This document shows, piece after piece, positions 26,535 to 36,013 of a stretch of DNA of 64,000 bases. A model generated the notes under the pieces. That model had not been told where the DNA came from and ran no database searches. It saw nothing but the letters and a program-made list of their open reading frames with translations. Every line of letters starts with the position of its first letter. The stretch's first letter is position 1. A program made the position numbers and the translations under genes. The stretch comes from an uncultured Mobiluncus sp. (GTDB lineage: Bacteria > Actinomycetota > Actinomycetes > Actinomycetales > Actinomycetaceae): the NCBI RefSeq assembly GCF_947254095.1, contig NZ_CAMYBV010000012.1, positions 3,811 to 67,810 on the forward strand, in the 5' to 3' direction.

Positions 26535-28265
26535 CTAGTGCCGGCGGAGCTTCGCAGCGAATCCCCGCACTTCGCGCACCCGGAAAAACCACAGCACTGC
26601 GAAGTATAGGGGAGCCATCACCAGCGCCACCACCAGGCAACGCCACGCCCCGAAAACAAAAGTAGCACCGTAAGTCCAGTTCGCGCCGGGAGCAGGAATA
26701 ACGAAAGTCAACAGCACCCAAGCTGGAATCCCCGCCACGACTACCGCCACAAACAAACGCAGGTAATGACCGAGAACCTGGGTAAACACGGCTTTTGAAA
26801 AACCCCGGCGGCGCAGCATAACCAGACCCAACAGCGCCGAGGTGGTCAGGGATAGCGGCTCGGCCGCGGCCGTAACCGGAACCCAGAAAGAGGGACTGAG
26901 CAGGATGTACGCAATGAAACCGAGAATGGCAGTCAGGAAGGGGAAAGGCAGCATCAGGAAAAACTGGGTGCGAGTGTCCTCCAGCGAATACAGGGCGCGG
27001 GAGGTGGTGGAAAAAATGACTTGCCCCGGAATGCCCAAACTCAAAATGATGAGGATGACGGCCAAAGCTTGGGCCTGCTGGGGAGGAAGGGCAGTGGCGG
27101 TGACATTGGCCAAGGGCAGCGCTCCCACAATCAACATACCCGCCAAGAGGAAGTTGAACAGGCTGGACAACCGGGCGGCATGCAGGTAGTCCTCAGCCAA
27201 AGCTGGGATGTCGTCCCTGGTGGCGTGCAGAGCCATGGAAGTGAAGACCGCGGTCGTCACGGAAATCGTCACCAGGGATTGGGGCAGCATATACAGCGTG
27301 TTGGCGTATTGGTAGATAGCGAAACCGGGATAGAAATTACCGTCCAGCTGACCGGCGCCGTTGGCCGCTGAAGCGATACGCGCCACTATCAAATTCATGA
27401 ACGTATTGGCTATTAGGCCCGCGAACGCCCAGGCCGCAACTCGCCCGGTGTGACGAAAACCTAAACCGTGCCAGTGAAAATTGGCGCGCAGCCGGAAACC
27501 GAGGTGCATCAGGGGAAACACCAGGATAATTGCTTGCAGGACGATACCCAAAGTCATGGAACCGGCCAAAAGGGCAATCCGGGCCGCATCCCACTTCGAC
27601 ACATCAAAGTCATGAGCCGGAGCAGTGCCGTAAAAGTTGATGAACACCCCGAGCCCGGCAATCCCCACCAGGTTATTCACCACCGGAGACCACATGTAGG
27701 GACCGAAACTGGACAGGGAGTTCAACACTTGTCCCAGCAGGGCGTAAGTGCCGTAAAAGAAAATTTGGGGCAGACACCACAGCGCAAAAATGACGGTGAG
27801 GTTAAACAGTTTCGGCTGCATACCCCCCGCGAACAGCATCACCAGGGGCCAAGCCAGAGCCACCGACAGTACAGTCAAACCCAACAAAGCGATAGAAGCG
27901 AGGGTGAGCAGGGCGTTTACCCGATCAACGCCCTCTTTACCGCTGTTGTTCGCCAGTGCGCGCACGATGGTAGGCACCAGAATCGCGTTCAAAATCCCGC
28001 CCGCCAGCAGGTTATACAGCGTGTTGGGCAGGATGTTGGCGGTGTTGAAAGAGTCGGCGATACCGAACCCGCCAATGGCCACCACCAGCAGCCATTGGCG
28101 CACGAAGCCCAGCGCGCGGGACACCAGGGTTCCCGCCGCCATAATGGCGCTGGATTTGCCCGTTTTCGTATTTGCCACCCCGTCAGCGACTTTGCGCAGC
28201 TGCGGGGAGTCTTTCGGGTTCGGGCTGGAATCCGGCACCGGTTCATTCATCGGGTTTTCACTCAC
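26535..28265 (-). CDS. murJ: lipid II flippase MurJ
   Basis: A 576-aa MATE/MOP-type membrane protein with about 14 hydrophobic segments, starting with TLVSRALGFVRQWLLVVAIGG, the family N-terminus with its conserved Arg. It flips lipid II across the membrane for peptidoglycan assembly. It lacks the C-terminal pseudokinase region of the mycobacterial protein. GTG 28265 overlaps the end of the upstream DUF6049 gene by 8 nt, so translation is coupled. The order DUF6049-murJ-trxB-trxA is conserved in Actinobacteria. Confidence 0.94.
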   Translation of the reverse strand: MSENPMNEPVPDSSPNPKDSPQLRKVADGVANTKTGKSSAIMAAGTLVSRALGFVRQWLLVVAIGGFGIADSFNTANILPNTLYNLLAGGILNAILVPTIVRALANNSGKEGVDRVNALLTLASIALLGLTVLSVALAWPLVMLFAGGMQPKLFNLTVIFALWCLPQIFFYGTYALLGQVLNSLSSFGPYMWSPVVNNLVGIAGLGVFINFYGTAPAHDFDVSKWDAARIALLAGSMTLGIVLQAIILVFPLMHLGFRLRANFHWHGLGFRHTGRVAAWAFAGLIANTFMNLIVARIASAANGAGQLDGNFYPGFAIYQYANTLYMLPQSLVTISVTTAVFTSMALHATRDDIPALAEDYLHAARLSSLFNFLLAGMLIVGALPLANVTATALPPQQAQALAVILIILSLGIPGQVIFSTTSRALYSLEDTRTQFFLMLPFPFLTAILGFIAYILLSPSFWVPVTAAAEPLSLTTSALLGLVMLRRRGFSKAVFTQVLGHYLRLFVAVVVAGIPAWVLLTFVIPAPGANWTYGATFVFGAWRCLVVALVMAPLYFAVLWFFRVREVRGFAAKLRRH

Positions 28266-30792
28266 GCCTGTCTCCCGTTTTGAGCTTACGGTTCTTTGGG
28301 CCTTTCACGATACGCCGGACTATCCCAAAAACCAACACGGCAGCCAGCAAGCCAGCCACAATGTAGGTTCCGGTGGACTCCCATTCAGCCCTGACCCGCA
28401 CCTGGATAGTTTCCGCCGCTCCGATGCTTTGCCCCGCCGGGTTGGTCAGCTGCACGGTGACCTGCACGTCTCCCGAACCGACCGCTTTCACGGGAATGCG
28501 GAACTGGCCGATGGAATGAGGCGCAATCGTGAGAGTCTCGACCTGACCGAACTGCAGGCGCGTATCCGTTGGGGTCAGTTTCAGGCGCACGCTTACGGCT
28601 TGGTCCCAGCCGTTGGAAACGGAAATCGGCAGTTGGGCGCTCTTATCGATGAGGTTGATGACCGAAGCCGGTTGGGCTTGAACCAGGCCAAGCAGAGCAG
28701 TGGACACATCAGGATCAAGCGTATTCGGGACAATGTCGAGATCAGCTGGGTTTTGCGGATGGCGCGCGTGCTCAATGGCGGTCTGTTTTTCCGCCGTGGT
28801 GCCTGTCGCCCAAATCAGCCCGTCAGGGGCGGAACCCGCACAAGATGCACAGTTGCTAGCGACTTGAAGTGCGTCAAACATGAGTTGGAAACGTTGCGGG
28901 TCAGCCATGGTAGCACTGAGAGCCTCGGCGGCTTTCAGATTATTGGCCGCAGCTATGGACGGGTTGGAATACCAAATCACGCTGGAAAGGTTACGTTTCG
29001 GGTCGGGATTAGTTGAGCCAGAGGTAAAAATGCTTGGGTCAGTCGGTGCCGGGTAAGGGTCAGGCACAGTCACAGTTACCGGGTTAGCTGGGGTTTTACC
29101 CGCAACTTTGGGGCTGTCGGGGCGAACCGTGTTCCAGGCGGGGAACGTCAACCAGCGGGCCTGTGTCAGCCCCTCCATGACGGCCTTTTGAGCGGCGTTG
29201 GCACTGTAATCGCGCTTAGCACCCGCCGCAAACAGGCGCGGGGCGAAAGGACGCTGCCGGGTCAAAACAGCGGTTTGCGCCAAAGCCCACTGACGGGCAG
29301 CCACCGGGGAAAGTTCGGTGGGCGAATCCGCGCCACCGGCTGGTGTTATGCCCGAAGCATTGGCAGCGATTTTGTTCGTGCTGGCAGTGCCGGTTTGGTC
29401 GGCCGGATCAGAGGCAGGAAGCCCGTTTAAAAGGCGCGAAAGCTGAGCATCCAAAGTCCATCCGAGGCTTTGAATCGCCATTTCCTCATGTCGGCCGACG
29501 AAGTTGATAAGACGGCGTGAATCCGGGTCATAGGACAGATGACGCAGGTCATCACTGAATCCCGAATCGGGGGACAAAATCATAGGGCGGTCCGCACCCC
29601 ACAGCAGGTTTTCACCCGCCACGTCCCCTGACGGCTTGTATTTTTGGCTGAAATCGGGCCACAACAGAAGGTTTGCCCGGTAATCGGGAAGTTTTTCGCT
29701 GACTTTTTCGGCCAAGTCTGCGGCGGCTTTGTCAAGGCGTGAACGGGAGGAATCATCCAACCAAGACGTGTTCGCGGCCGCAAAGTCACCCGGAGGAAGA
29801 TAAGCAATGGGTTGTTTTCCACACAATCCGCCCGCCAGACTGTTGGCCACACTGGGCTGGGTCGGGGTTGGGTGCGGGGTTTCGGCAGCTGGTTGGGTCG
29901 GCCCGTTTTCAAGGTTCAATAGGTTCGCCGCGTCGTTGATGCCGTTCAGTTCCGGTTCCAAAAGGAGCGGGTCAAAAACGGGGGTCAGTCCGGTGGCGGT
30001 GGCCAGTTCGCAGACTGTTTGCATCCGGGTACTGCTCACCTCAGCCAGGTTCGGCAGCGGCCAGGTCGAGGCCAAAATGTCAGCTTTGGTGGTGGTGAGT
30101 GGCACGAAAGCCAGCAGCTCGCTGGGCTCAAAGGCCGCCCCGGAATCCCAGAGCAAGAAGGACCGGTCCTGGGCGCTGTGGGACACATCAGCGTCAGACG
30201 CTTTGTTCGTCCCGGCAGTGGCCGAATCCGGGGTAAAAGTCAAGGTCAACGGCCGAGGTCCCCACCGATCCGAGCCCCCCAAGGGCAAATCAGTCACTGG
30301 CACCCGCAGCGTCACCTGCTGGGGTTTGTCCGCGGTGAGGTGGGTAATTTGCTGGGTCGAGACGGTTTGGAGGTTTCTCTGCAAACGCGCGTCATTGTCC
30401 CGGGCGTCCATCCACTGGTTCAGTTCTTCGCGCGTGATGGGGGTTTGGGTCGAAACTTCGAGACTGAGCGTGCCCTGGGAGGCTTGGTGGTAATCAGAGT
30501 TGACCTCCAACAGGGCGTTTACCGTCAATTCCGTGGTGTCCGGCGTCACTATGGGGGTCATCGCGGTGATTTCCAGGTGAACGCCCTGATGGTTAAAGCC
30601 CGGACCGCAAAAGGCAGGGGCGGAGCGTGAGCCGGCCGCGGACCTACAGGGGCTGGCAGAAGGGGTGGGGGAAGGTTTTTCCGTTTGGGCCTGTGCCAGG
30701 CCGGGCGTGCCGCCAGCCAGCGACACGACAGACAACGCCGCTAACCCGAGAAAGACGCGGGAAATGAACGGAATCGACCGGTGCACCTTCAA
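28258..30792 (-). CDS. large secreted DUF6049-type envelope protein
   Basis: An 844-aa protein. The N-terminus has a basic segment and a hydrophobic signal (FLGLAALSVVSLAGGTPGLA) followed by a Ser/Pro/Thr-rich stretch. A long extracytoplasmic region with Ig-like beta segments follows, and a C-terminal membrane segment (TYIVAGLLAAVLVFGIV) and basic tail end it. The gene upstream of murJ in mycobacteria (Rv3909) has the same design. TTG 30792 is chosen: it overlaps the NUDIX stop by 4 nt, a GGGGG stretch lies just upstream, and it puts the signal at the N-terminus. GTG 30786 is an alternative. An ATG at 30897 would bury 35 unrelated residues inside the NUDIX gene. Function unknown. Confidence 0.8.
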   Translation of the reverse strand: MKVHRSIPFISRVFLGLAALSVVSLAGGTPGLAQAQTEKPSPTPSASPCRSAAGSRSAPAFCGPGFNHQGVHLEITAMTPIVTPDTTELTVNALLEVNSDYHQASQGTLSLEVSTQTPITREELNQWMDARDNDARLQRNLQTVSTQQITHLTADKPQQVTLRVPVTDLPLGGSDRWGPRPLTLTFTPDSATAGTNKASDADVSHSAQDRSFLLWDSGAAFEPSELLAFVPLTTTKADILASTWPLPNLAEVSSTRMQTVCELATATGLTPVFDPLLLEPELNGINDAANLLNLENGPTQPAAETPHPTPTQPSVANSLAGGLCGKQPIAYLPPGDFAAANTSWLDDSSRSRLDKAAADLAEKVSEKLPDYRANLLLWPDFSQKYKPSGDVAGENLLWGADRPMILSPDSGFSDDLRHLSYDPDSRRLINFVGRHEEMAIQSLGWTLDAQLSRLLNGLPASDPADQTGTASTNKIAANASGITPAGGADSPTELSPVAARQWALAQTAVLTRQRPFAPRLFAAGAKRDYSANAAQKAVMEGLTQARWLTFPAWNTVRPDSPKVAGKTPANPVTVTVPDPYPAPTDPSIFTSGSTNPDPKRNLSSVIWYSNPSIAAANNLKAAEALSATMADPQRFQLMFDALQVASNCASCAGSAPDGLIWATGTTAEKQTAIEHARHPQNPADLDIVPNTLDPDVSTALLGLVQAQPASVINLIDKSAQLPISVSNGWDQAVSVRLKLTPTDTRLQFGQVETLTIAPHSIGQFRIPVKAVGSGDVQVTVQLTNPAGQSIGAAETIQVRVRAEWESTGTYIVAGLLAAVLVFGIVRRIVKGPKNRKLKTGDRRE

Positions 30793-31301
30793 CTGTGCAC
30801 CCCCAACATTTTTCGAGCCAACGCTCCGATGCGGCGTTCGGCTGGGAAAGCCAAACGTTTGTCCAGCAGGGACAGCGGCACCCACTGGGCGGTGCAAGCC
30901 TCGTGGTCCGGGTCATGCTCAGCCGTAATCTCACCACCGGTCGCCTCCAGTAAAAAGTGGTGAACGACCTTGTGAACCCGCCGGTCAGGGCCGGAAAACC
31001 AGTAATCCATCGAGGAAAGGTAACGCACCGGACGGCACTCGATGCCGGTTTCCTCCTGGACTTCACGAGCGGCGGCTTGGGGGATGGTTTCCTCCGGTTC
31101 CACGTGCCCTTTGGGCAGCAGCCATTCCAGACGACCGGCGCGACCTTGACGCAAAATCAACGCGGCGCACACCTTTCCCTCAATGAGTTTCACCGCCAGC
31201 CCTCCCGCGCTGACCTCTTCCACTATCGGCAGCAGGCGCCCCGAACGCGACCGGTAAAAGCCCTCGGGGACGGGCTGATTCGATTCCGGCGCGGCTGACA
31301 T
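30789..31301 (-). CDS. NUDIX hydrolase (MutT4-like)
   Basis: A 170-aa protein with a complete Nudix box, GHVEPEE-x7-REVQEETGI, near residues 75-97. Such enzymes hydrolyse nucleoside diphosphates linked to another moiety, with Mg or Mn held by the REVQEE glutamates. Position next to cca and upstream of the DUF6049 gene matches mutT4 (Rv3908) of mycobacteria. The substrate is not predictable. ATG 31301 is divergent from cca across an 84- to 114-bp promoter gap. The stop overlaps the next start by 4 nt. Confidence 0.92.
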   Translation of the reverse strand: MSAAPESNQPVPEGFYRSRSGRLLPIVEEVSAGGLAVKLIEGKVCAALILRQGRAGRLEWLLPKGHVEPEETIPQAAAREVQEETGIECRPVRYLSSMDYWFSGPDRRVHKVVHHFLLEATGGEITAEHDPDHEACTAQWVPLSLLDKRLAFPAERRIGALARKMLGVHS

Positions 31302-31415
31302 ACGTCGATTTTATATAAAATAGTGCCGAGGTTTTTCTAACCGGTTGAAAACCCGGTAAAAAGTCTAGGTAATAGGCCAATCATTGTGAGGAAAACAGAC
31401 CCAGAAAGGAGGGCC

Positions 31416-32939
31416 ATGATCGAAACGACCGCGAAAAACGCACTCCCGACCCAAACTTGCCCGGCCGCGGCAGGGGAACAGTCCGGTACGAAGGCGAGCC
31501 GGCAGGACGCGGTGCGCCGTGCGCTGGAGGCGAAAGTGGTGCCTCTCGGAGAGGTGTTCGCCGCCGCGGGCTTTGAGATTGCGCTGGTTGGAGGGCCGGT
31601 TCGCGATGCCTTGCTGGGAATCACCCCCCACGACTTGGACCTGACCACTTCGGCGCGTCCCGATGAAACCGAGGCGGTACTGCGCTCGTGGGCGGACGCG
31701 GTGTGGGACGTGGGACGCAACTACGGCACCTTGGGAGCCCGCAAAGGCGATGACGTGTTCGAAATCACGACCTATCGCAGTGACGACTACCAGCGGGATT
31801 CGCGCAAACCCACCGTCAAGTTCGGCGACACCCTGGAGGGAGACCTGTTCCGCCGCGATTTCACGGTTAATGCCATCGCATTGCGCCTGCCTACCCTGGA
31901 GCTGGTGGACCCTACCGGGGGGCTCAACGATTTAGCGGCCGGGATTTTGCGCACCCCTATCGACCCGGAAGAATCATTTTCTGATGACCCCCTGCGGATT
32001 ATGCGTGCGGCCCGATTCGCTGCCCAACTTGAGTTTGACGTGGATTACGAAACGATGCAGGCGATGGAAACGATGCGCGAGAGGCTGAGCATTGTTTCTC
32101 CTGAGCGCGTCCAGGCCGAACTGTCCCGCCTGATGACCGGCAAAGCGCCGCGCCGTGGGCTGGAGCTGATGGTTTATACCCAACTGGCTGACCAGGTCTT
32201 GCCCGAACTAATGGATTTGCTGGACATGCAAGATGAACACAAACGTCACAAGGACGTGTGGGAACATTCCTTGACCGTGCTCGACCAGGCGATTGCTCAG
32301 GAGACCGGGCCGGACGGGCCGGTGCCTGCACCGGATTTGGTGCTGCGCCTAGCGGCGATTTTGCACGATATTGGCAAGCCCGCGACCCGGCGTTTCGAGG
32401 CCGGCGGGGTCGTGACTTTTCACCAGCACGACGTGGTCGGCGCCCGGATTACCCGTGCCCGCCTGAAAGCCTTGAAATATGACAAGGCGACGATTCGTGA
32501 TGTGTCCCGCCTGGTCGCCCTGCACCAGCGGTTTCACGGCTACGGGGAACAAGTGTGGACCGATTCCGCCGTGCGCCGCTACGTCACCGATGCCGGTCCC
32601 CTGCTGGAACGCCTGCACCGCCTGACTCGTGCCGACTGCACGACCCGTAACGTGAAAAAAGCCCACCGCCTAGCGGCCGCCTACGACGACCTGGAAACCC
32701 GGATTCGGGAGCTGAAAGCCCAGGAGGAACTAGACGCGGTCCGCCCCGAACTCAACGGGGACGAAATCATGGAAATCCTGGGGATTCCCGCCGGCCCGGA
32801 CGTCGGCAAAGCTTATCGGTATCTGCTGGCCTATCGGATGGAACACGGCCCGGTCGGACACGATAATGCCATTGCCGTTCTGCGTGACTGGTGGGATAAA
32901 TGGCACAATGGTACGAAAGAGCAGGACAAAGCGCGGTAA
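31416..32939 (+). CDS. cca: CCA tRNA nucleotidyltransferase
   Basis: A 507-aa class II nucleotidyltransferase that completes or repairs the tRNA 3' CCA. The head domain has VGGPVRDALLG (58-68) and the catalytic carboxylates Asp73 and Asp75 in DLDLTT. An RNA-binding middle and an HD domain (HSLTVLDQAI, then LHDIGKP) follow. ATG 31416 is chosen for the AAGGAGG just upstream, though spacing is only 3 nt; a GTG at 31386 would add 10 residues. In mycobacteria this gene is annotated pcnA. The tRNA-Ala here already encodes its CCA, so the role is probably repair. Confidence 0.94.
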   Translation: MIETTAKNALPTQTCPAAAGEQSGTKASRQDAVRRALEAKVVPLGEVFAAAGFEIALVGGPVRDALLGITPHDLDLTTSARPDETEAVLRSWADAVWDVGRNYGTLGARKGDDVFEITTYRSDDYQRDSRKPTVKFGDTLEGDLFRRDFTVNAIALRLPTLELVDPTGGLNDLAAGILRTPIDPEESFSDDPLRIMRAARFAAQLEFDVDYETMQAMETMRERLSIVSPERVQAELSRLMTGKAPRRGLELMVYTQLADQVLPELMDLLDMQDEHKRHKDVWEHSLTVLDQAIAQETGPDGPVPAPDLVLRLAAILHDIGKPATRRFEAGGVVTFHQHDVVGARITRARLKALKYDKATIRDVSRLVALHQRFHGYGEQVWTDSAVRRYVTDAGPLLERLHRLTRADCTTRNVKKAHRLAAAYDDLETRIRELKAQEELDAVRPELNGDEIMEILGIPAGPDVGKAYRYLLAYRMEHGPVGHDNAIAVLRDWWDKWHNGTKEQDKAR

Positions 32940-32992
32940 CCCCGCTTCACCGCTTAGGGTGAATCGGGAAAACTGTGGCGAGGACAGGTAAC

Positions 32993-35233
32993 ATGGCAAA
33001 GGCAGCGCGACCACGCACAGTAACTGGGCAAACAGTGCGACAGGTGCGTCCCAAACGGCGCAAACACCACTATGTTCGCAACTTTTTCCTGACCTTGCTG
33101 TTCCTTATCATTCTGGGCATTGTGGGTGCCTTGGCGACGTTCTTGGTCGTCTATGCCACGACCGAAATACCGAAACCCGCCGAGTTCGCACGCGCCCAAG
33201 TCACCTCCGTGTACTATTCCGATGGAACCACCGAAATCGGCAAGTTCGCCGAGGTAAACCGGGAAATTATCGAAACGAAAGACCTGCCCAAACAGATTGG
33301 CAACGCGGTCGTGGCCTCGGAGGATCGCACCTTCTGGACCAACTCTGGGGTTGACTTGCGCGGCATCGCCCGGGCTTTCCTCAATAACGCGCGCGGCGGG
33401 GCGACGCAGGGCGCTTCCACGCTGAGCCAACAGTACGTGGAACGCTACTACATGGCGGAAAACACGAACCAGGGAAACGTGGTGCAACGCTACTGGGCGA
33501 AAGCCAGAGAAGCCATTATGGCGTTGAAAATCAACCGCCAGCAGGAAAAAGACGAAATCCTGGGCAACTATTTGAACACGATTTATTTCGGCCGCGGATC
33601 CTATGGGATTCAGGCTGCCGCGAAGGCTTATTTCGGTAAGAACGCCAAGGACATCGATTATTCCGAGGCGGCCCTACTGTCCGGCATTATCCCGGCGCCT
33701 TCCGCATACGATCCGGCCGTGAGCCAGGAACTGGCGGAAAAACGGTGGAAACGGGTCATTAAGAATATGGCCGCTGATGGGTATATTACCCCGGAACAGC
33801 AGGCATCGGCGCAGTTTCCGGCCACGATTCCCCCCACCCAGAGCGTGCAGGATTTCGGGGGGCTGAACGGCTATTTCATGTTCCAGGCGCGTCAAGAGCT
33901 GAAAGATTTGGCTGGCTTGAGCGAGGAACAAATCGACACGATGGGGCTGAAAATCATCACGACTTTAGACAAAGATAAAGTCAAATTGATGGAACAGACG
34001 GTGGCGAAGCTGCCGTCGGGTCATTCGGAGAACTTGCACGTCGCGATGATTTCCACTGATCCGAAGACGGGGGAAATTATTGCGGAATATCCTGGTGAGG
34101 ACTATCTGAAAGTCCAAATCAATGCCGCCACCCAGGAACACTTCCAGGCTGGGTCGACGTTTAAGCCTTTCGGGATGATTGCCTCCCTGGAACAGGGCGG
34201 GTCGTTGAACGACACCTACCCGGGGAACTCCCCGCAGACCATTCAAGGCGTGCCAATCAGGAACTTCGCCGGAGTCTCATATGGAACGGTCAACTTGGCA
34301 CAAGCTACCGCGAAATCTATCAACACGGCCTATGTCGCTTTGAACGCGAAGGTCGGACCGTCCTTGACCAAGGAAGTGGCGATTCGTTTGGGCTATCCCG
34401 AAAACACCCCGGGCCTGGACGATGCTCTGACGAACGTGCTTGGTTCGGCTTCTCCGACGGCGGCAAATATCGCCGAAGCTTACGGAACTATTGCCAACGA
34501 GGGCAAACGTGAGACTGTCCACATGATTCGCCAGGTCACGGACACTTCTGGGGACATTGTTTATATGCCGTCTTTCTCGGCGGACCAGGTCATTGAACGC
34601 AATGTCGCCCTTACCGCCACCCAAGCCTTGACGGGACCGTTCCAGGCGGGAGGCTCCGCGGTGAAAGCCCAAATCGGCAGGCCCTCCGCCGGTAAGACCG
34701 GATCGTCCACCGATAACAAGTCTGCGGTTTTCGCCGGATTCATCCCCCAAGTGGTGACCATTGTCGGTCTGTATCAGTCCGGACCTAACGGGGAGGAACA
34801 ATCCATCTCACCGTTTGGCGGCATTCGCGAAGTTACCGGCTCTACCTGGCCGGCGTGGCTGTGGAAACAATATATGTCTGGGGCCGTGAAAGGCCTGGAA
34901 GTCGAGCAGTTCGCGAAAGCCCAAAAACTCAAGAAAGTGGAAGTGACCCGGTCGGAGGAACCAAGCCCCACCGAGACTGAACCTTCACTGCGTCCCAGCC
35001 CCGATGAGTCGCTGTCCCCCAGTCCGTCCCTGTCGCCTTCTCCCGCGACGCCGCGCAGTCCGGGGAACCTGCCCTCGAACGAGCCGGGGAATGGTTCGGG
35101 TGGAACCGAGCCCAGTCCCACTATTCCGGGCACTTCCGGTTTCGTTCCCAACCCTAGTAATACGCCAGTTCCCCCCAATCCGGCACCGGGTGGGGAAGGC
35201 GGCGCGACCGAATCGGGCGGGCCCGTCACCTAA
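32993..35233 (+). CDS. bifunctional penicillin-binding protein (class A)
   Basis: A 746-aa class A PBP making and cross-linking peptidoglycan. A basic cytoplasmic start (1-30) and one membrane anchor (31-54) come first. The GT51 glycosyltransferase domain has catalytic Glu110 in VVASEDRTFW and GASTLSQQYV. The transpeptidase domain has Ser388-x-x-Lys391 (STFK), SIN at 442-444 and KTG at 568-570. The last 90 residues are Pro/Ser/Glu-rich and disordered. ATG 32993 is preferred for the GAGGACAGG upstream; GTG 32975 would add 6 residues. Confidence 0.94.
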   Translation: MAKAARPRTVTGQTVRQVRPKRRKHHYVRNFFLTLLFLIILGIVGALATFLVVYATTEIPKPAEFARAQVTSVYYSDGTTEIGKFAEVNREIIETKDLPKQIGNAVVASEDRTFWTNSGVDLRGIARAFLNNARGGATQGASTLSQQYVERYYMAENTNQGNVVQRYWAKAREAIMALKINRQQEKDEILGNYLNTIYFGRGSYGIQAAAKAYFGKNAKDIDYSEAALLSGIIPAPSAYDPAVSQELAEKRWKRVIKNMAADGYITPEQQASAQFPATIPPTQSVQDFGGLNGYFMFQARQELKDLAGLSEEQIDTMGLKIITTLDKDKVKLMEQTVAKLPSGHSENLHVAMISTDPKTGEIIAEYPGEDYLKVQINAATQEHFQAGSTFKPFGMIASLEQGGSLNDTYPGNSPQTIQGVPIRNFAGVSYGTVNLAQATAKSINTAYVALNAKVGPSLTKEVAIRLGYPENTPGLDDALTNVLGSASPTAANIAEAYGTIANEGKRETVHMIRQVTDTSGDIVYMPSFSADQVIERNVALTATQALTGPFQAGGSAVKAQIGRPSAGKTGSSTDNKSAVFAGFIPQVVTIVGLYQSGPNGEEQSISPFGGIREVTGSTWPAWLWKQYMSGAVKGLEVEQFAKAQKLKKVEVTRSEEPSPTETEPSLRPSPDESLSPSPSLSPSPATPRSPGNLPSNEPGNGSGGTEPSPTIPGTSGFVPNPSNTPVPPNPAPGGEGGATESGGPVT

Positions 35234-35261
35234 CTGGTATTGATTTCACGAGTCCGGTGGG

Positions 35262-35400
35262 CCAGCTACTCTAACATTGTTACAGTACGTTACAGTAGCT
35301 GGCACGAGGGCGGGTCGGCAGTTGATATATATGCTGGTGGTTGGCGCTTTGAGGGGTGGCAGGAGTCTAACCCTAAAATGTTAGAGTAGGTGTTACAGTA
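35262..35400. promoter_or_regulatory. repeat cluster upstream of rpsF
   Basis: Within the 360-bp spacer between the PBP gene and rpsF: a 9-bp inverted repeat CCAGCTACT/AGTAGCTGG (35262-35270 with 35294-35302), a 12-bp inverted repeat (35267-35278 with 35377-35388), and three direct copies of GTTACAGTA (35279-35287, 35289-35297, 35392-35400). The remainder to 35593 shows no gene. The density suggests a multi-site operator or looping element. The regulator is unknown. Confidence 0.55.
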
Positions 35401-35593
35401 GCATATTGCGGGCGGGTTGAGACGTTTTTCCGACTCCACAGGGGGGTAAGTCCTCCAGCTTGGCATTACCCAACCCGCGAATTGGCTAAAGGGAGCGGAA
35501 AACGTTAGAATCGTAAGGCTGTTTTGGCACCGCGCCAGGACAGCGACTCCTGCTCCGGAGGGACCGGGGCCGTTAAGACCAAAGGAGAGTTAT

Positions 35594-35881
35594 ATGCGGA
35601 AATACGAAATGATGGTGATTGTCGACCCCGAGGTCGATGAACGCACTGTCGAACCCTCGATGAGCGCCCTGTTTGGCCAGGTAGAAGACCTGGGGGGCAA
35701 AATTGAGAAACTTGATGTGTGGGGCAAGCGCAAGCTCGCCTACCCCATCTTGAAAAAGACTGACGGGATTTACGTGGTTGTCGACATGGAAACCACCCCG
35801 GAAATCGCCAAGGAATTGGATCGTCAGCTGGGCCTAAACGAGTCGATTCTGCGCACCAAACTGATGCGCAAGGATGCCTAA
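35594..35881 (+). CDS. rpsF: 30S ribosomal protein bS6
   Basis: A 95-aa protein, starting MRKYEMMVIVDPEVDE and containing WGKRKLAYPI, the standard bS6 pattern. It binds bS18 in the platform of the 30S subunit. AAAGGAGAG precedes the ATG. First gene of rpsF-ssb-rpsR-rplI, an order common to most bacteria. Confidence 0.97.
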   Translation: MRKYEMMVIVDPEVDERTVEPSMSALFGQVEDLGGKIEKLDVWGKRKLAYPILKKTDGIYVVVDMETTPEIAKELDRQLGLNESILRTKLMRKDA

Positions 35882-36013
35882 TTTTTCCACTCAAACGGAG
35901 GCGAATTTTGGTCTCCAGGGTCCCTGATATGTTGAGTAGAGCCGGTGACGGCACCATGCAACGAGCGGATTTTGGCACCACGCCCCCGAATTGATGACAA
36001 CTAAGGAGAAACA

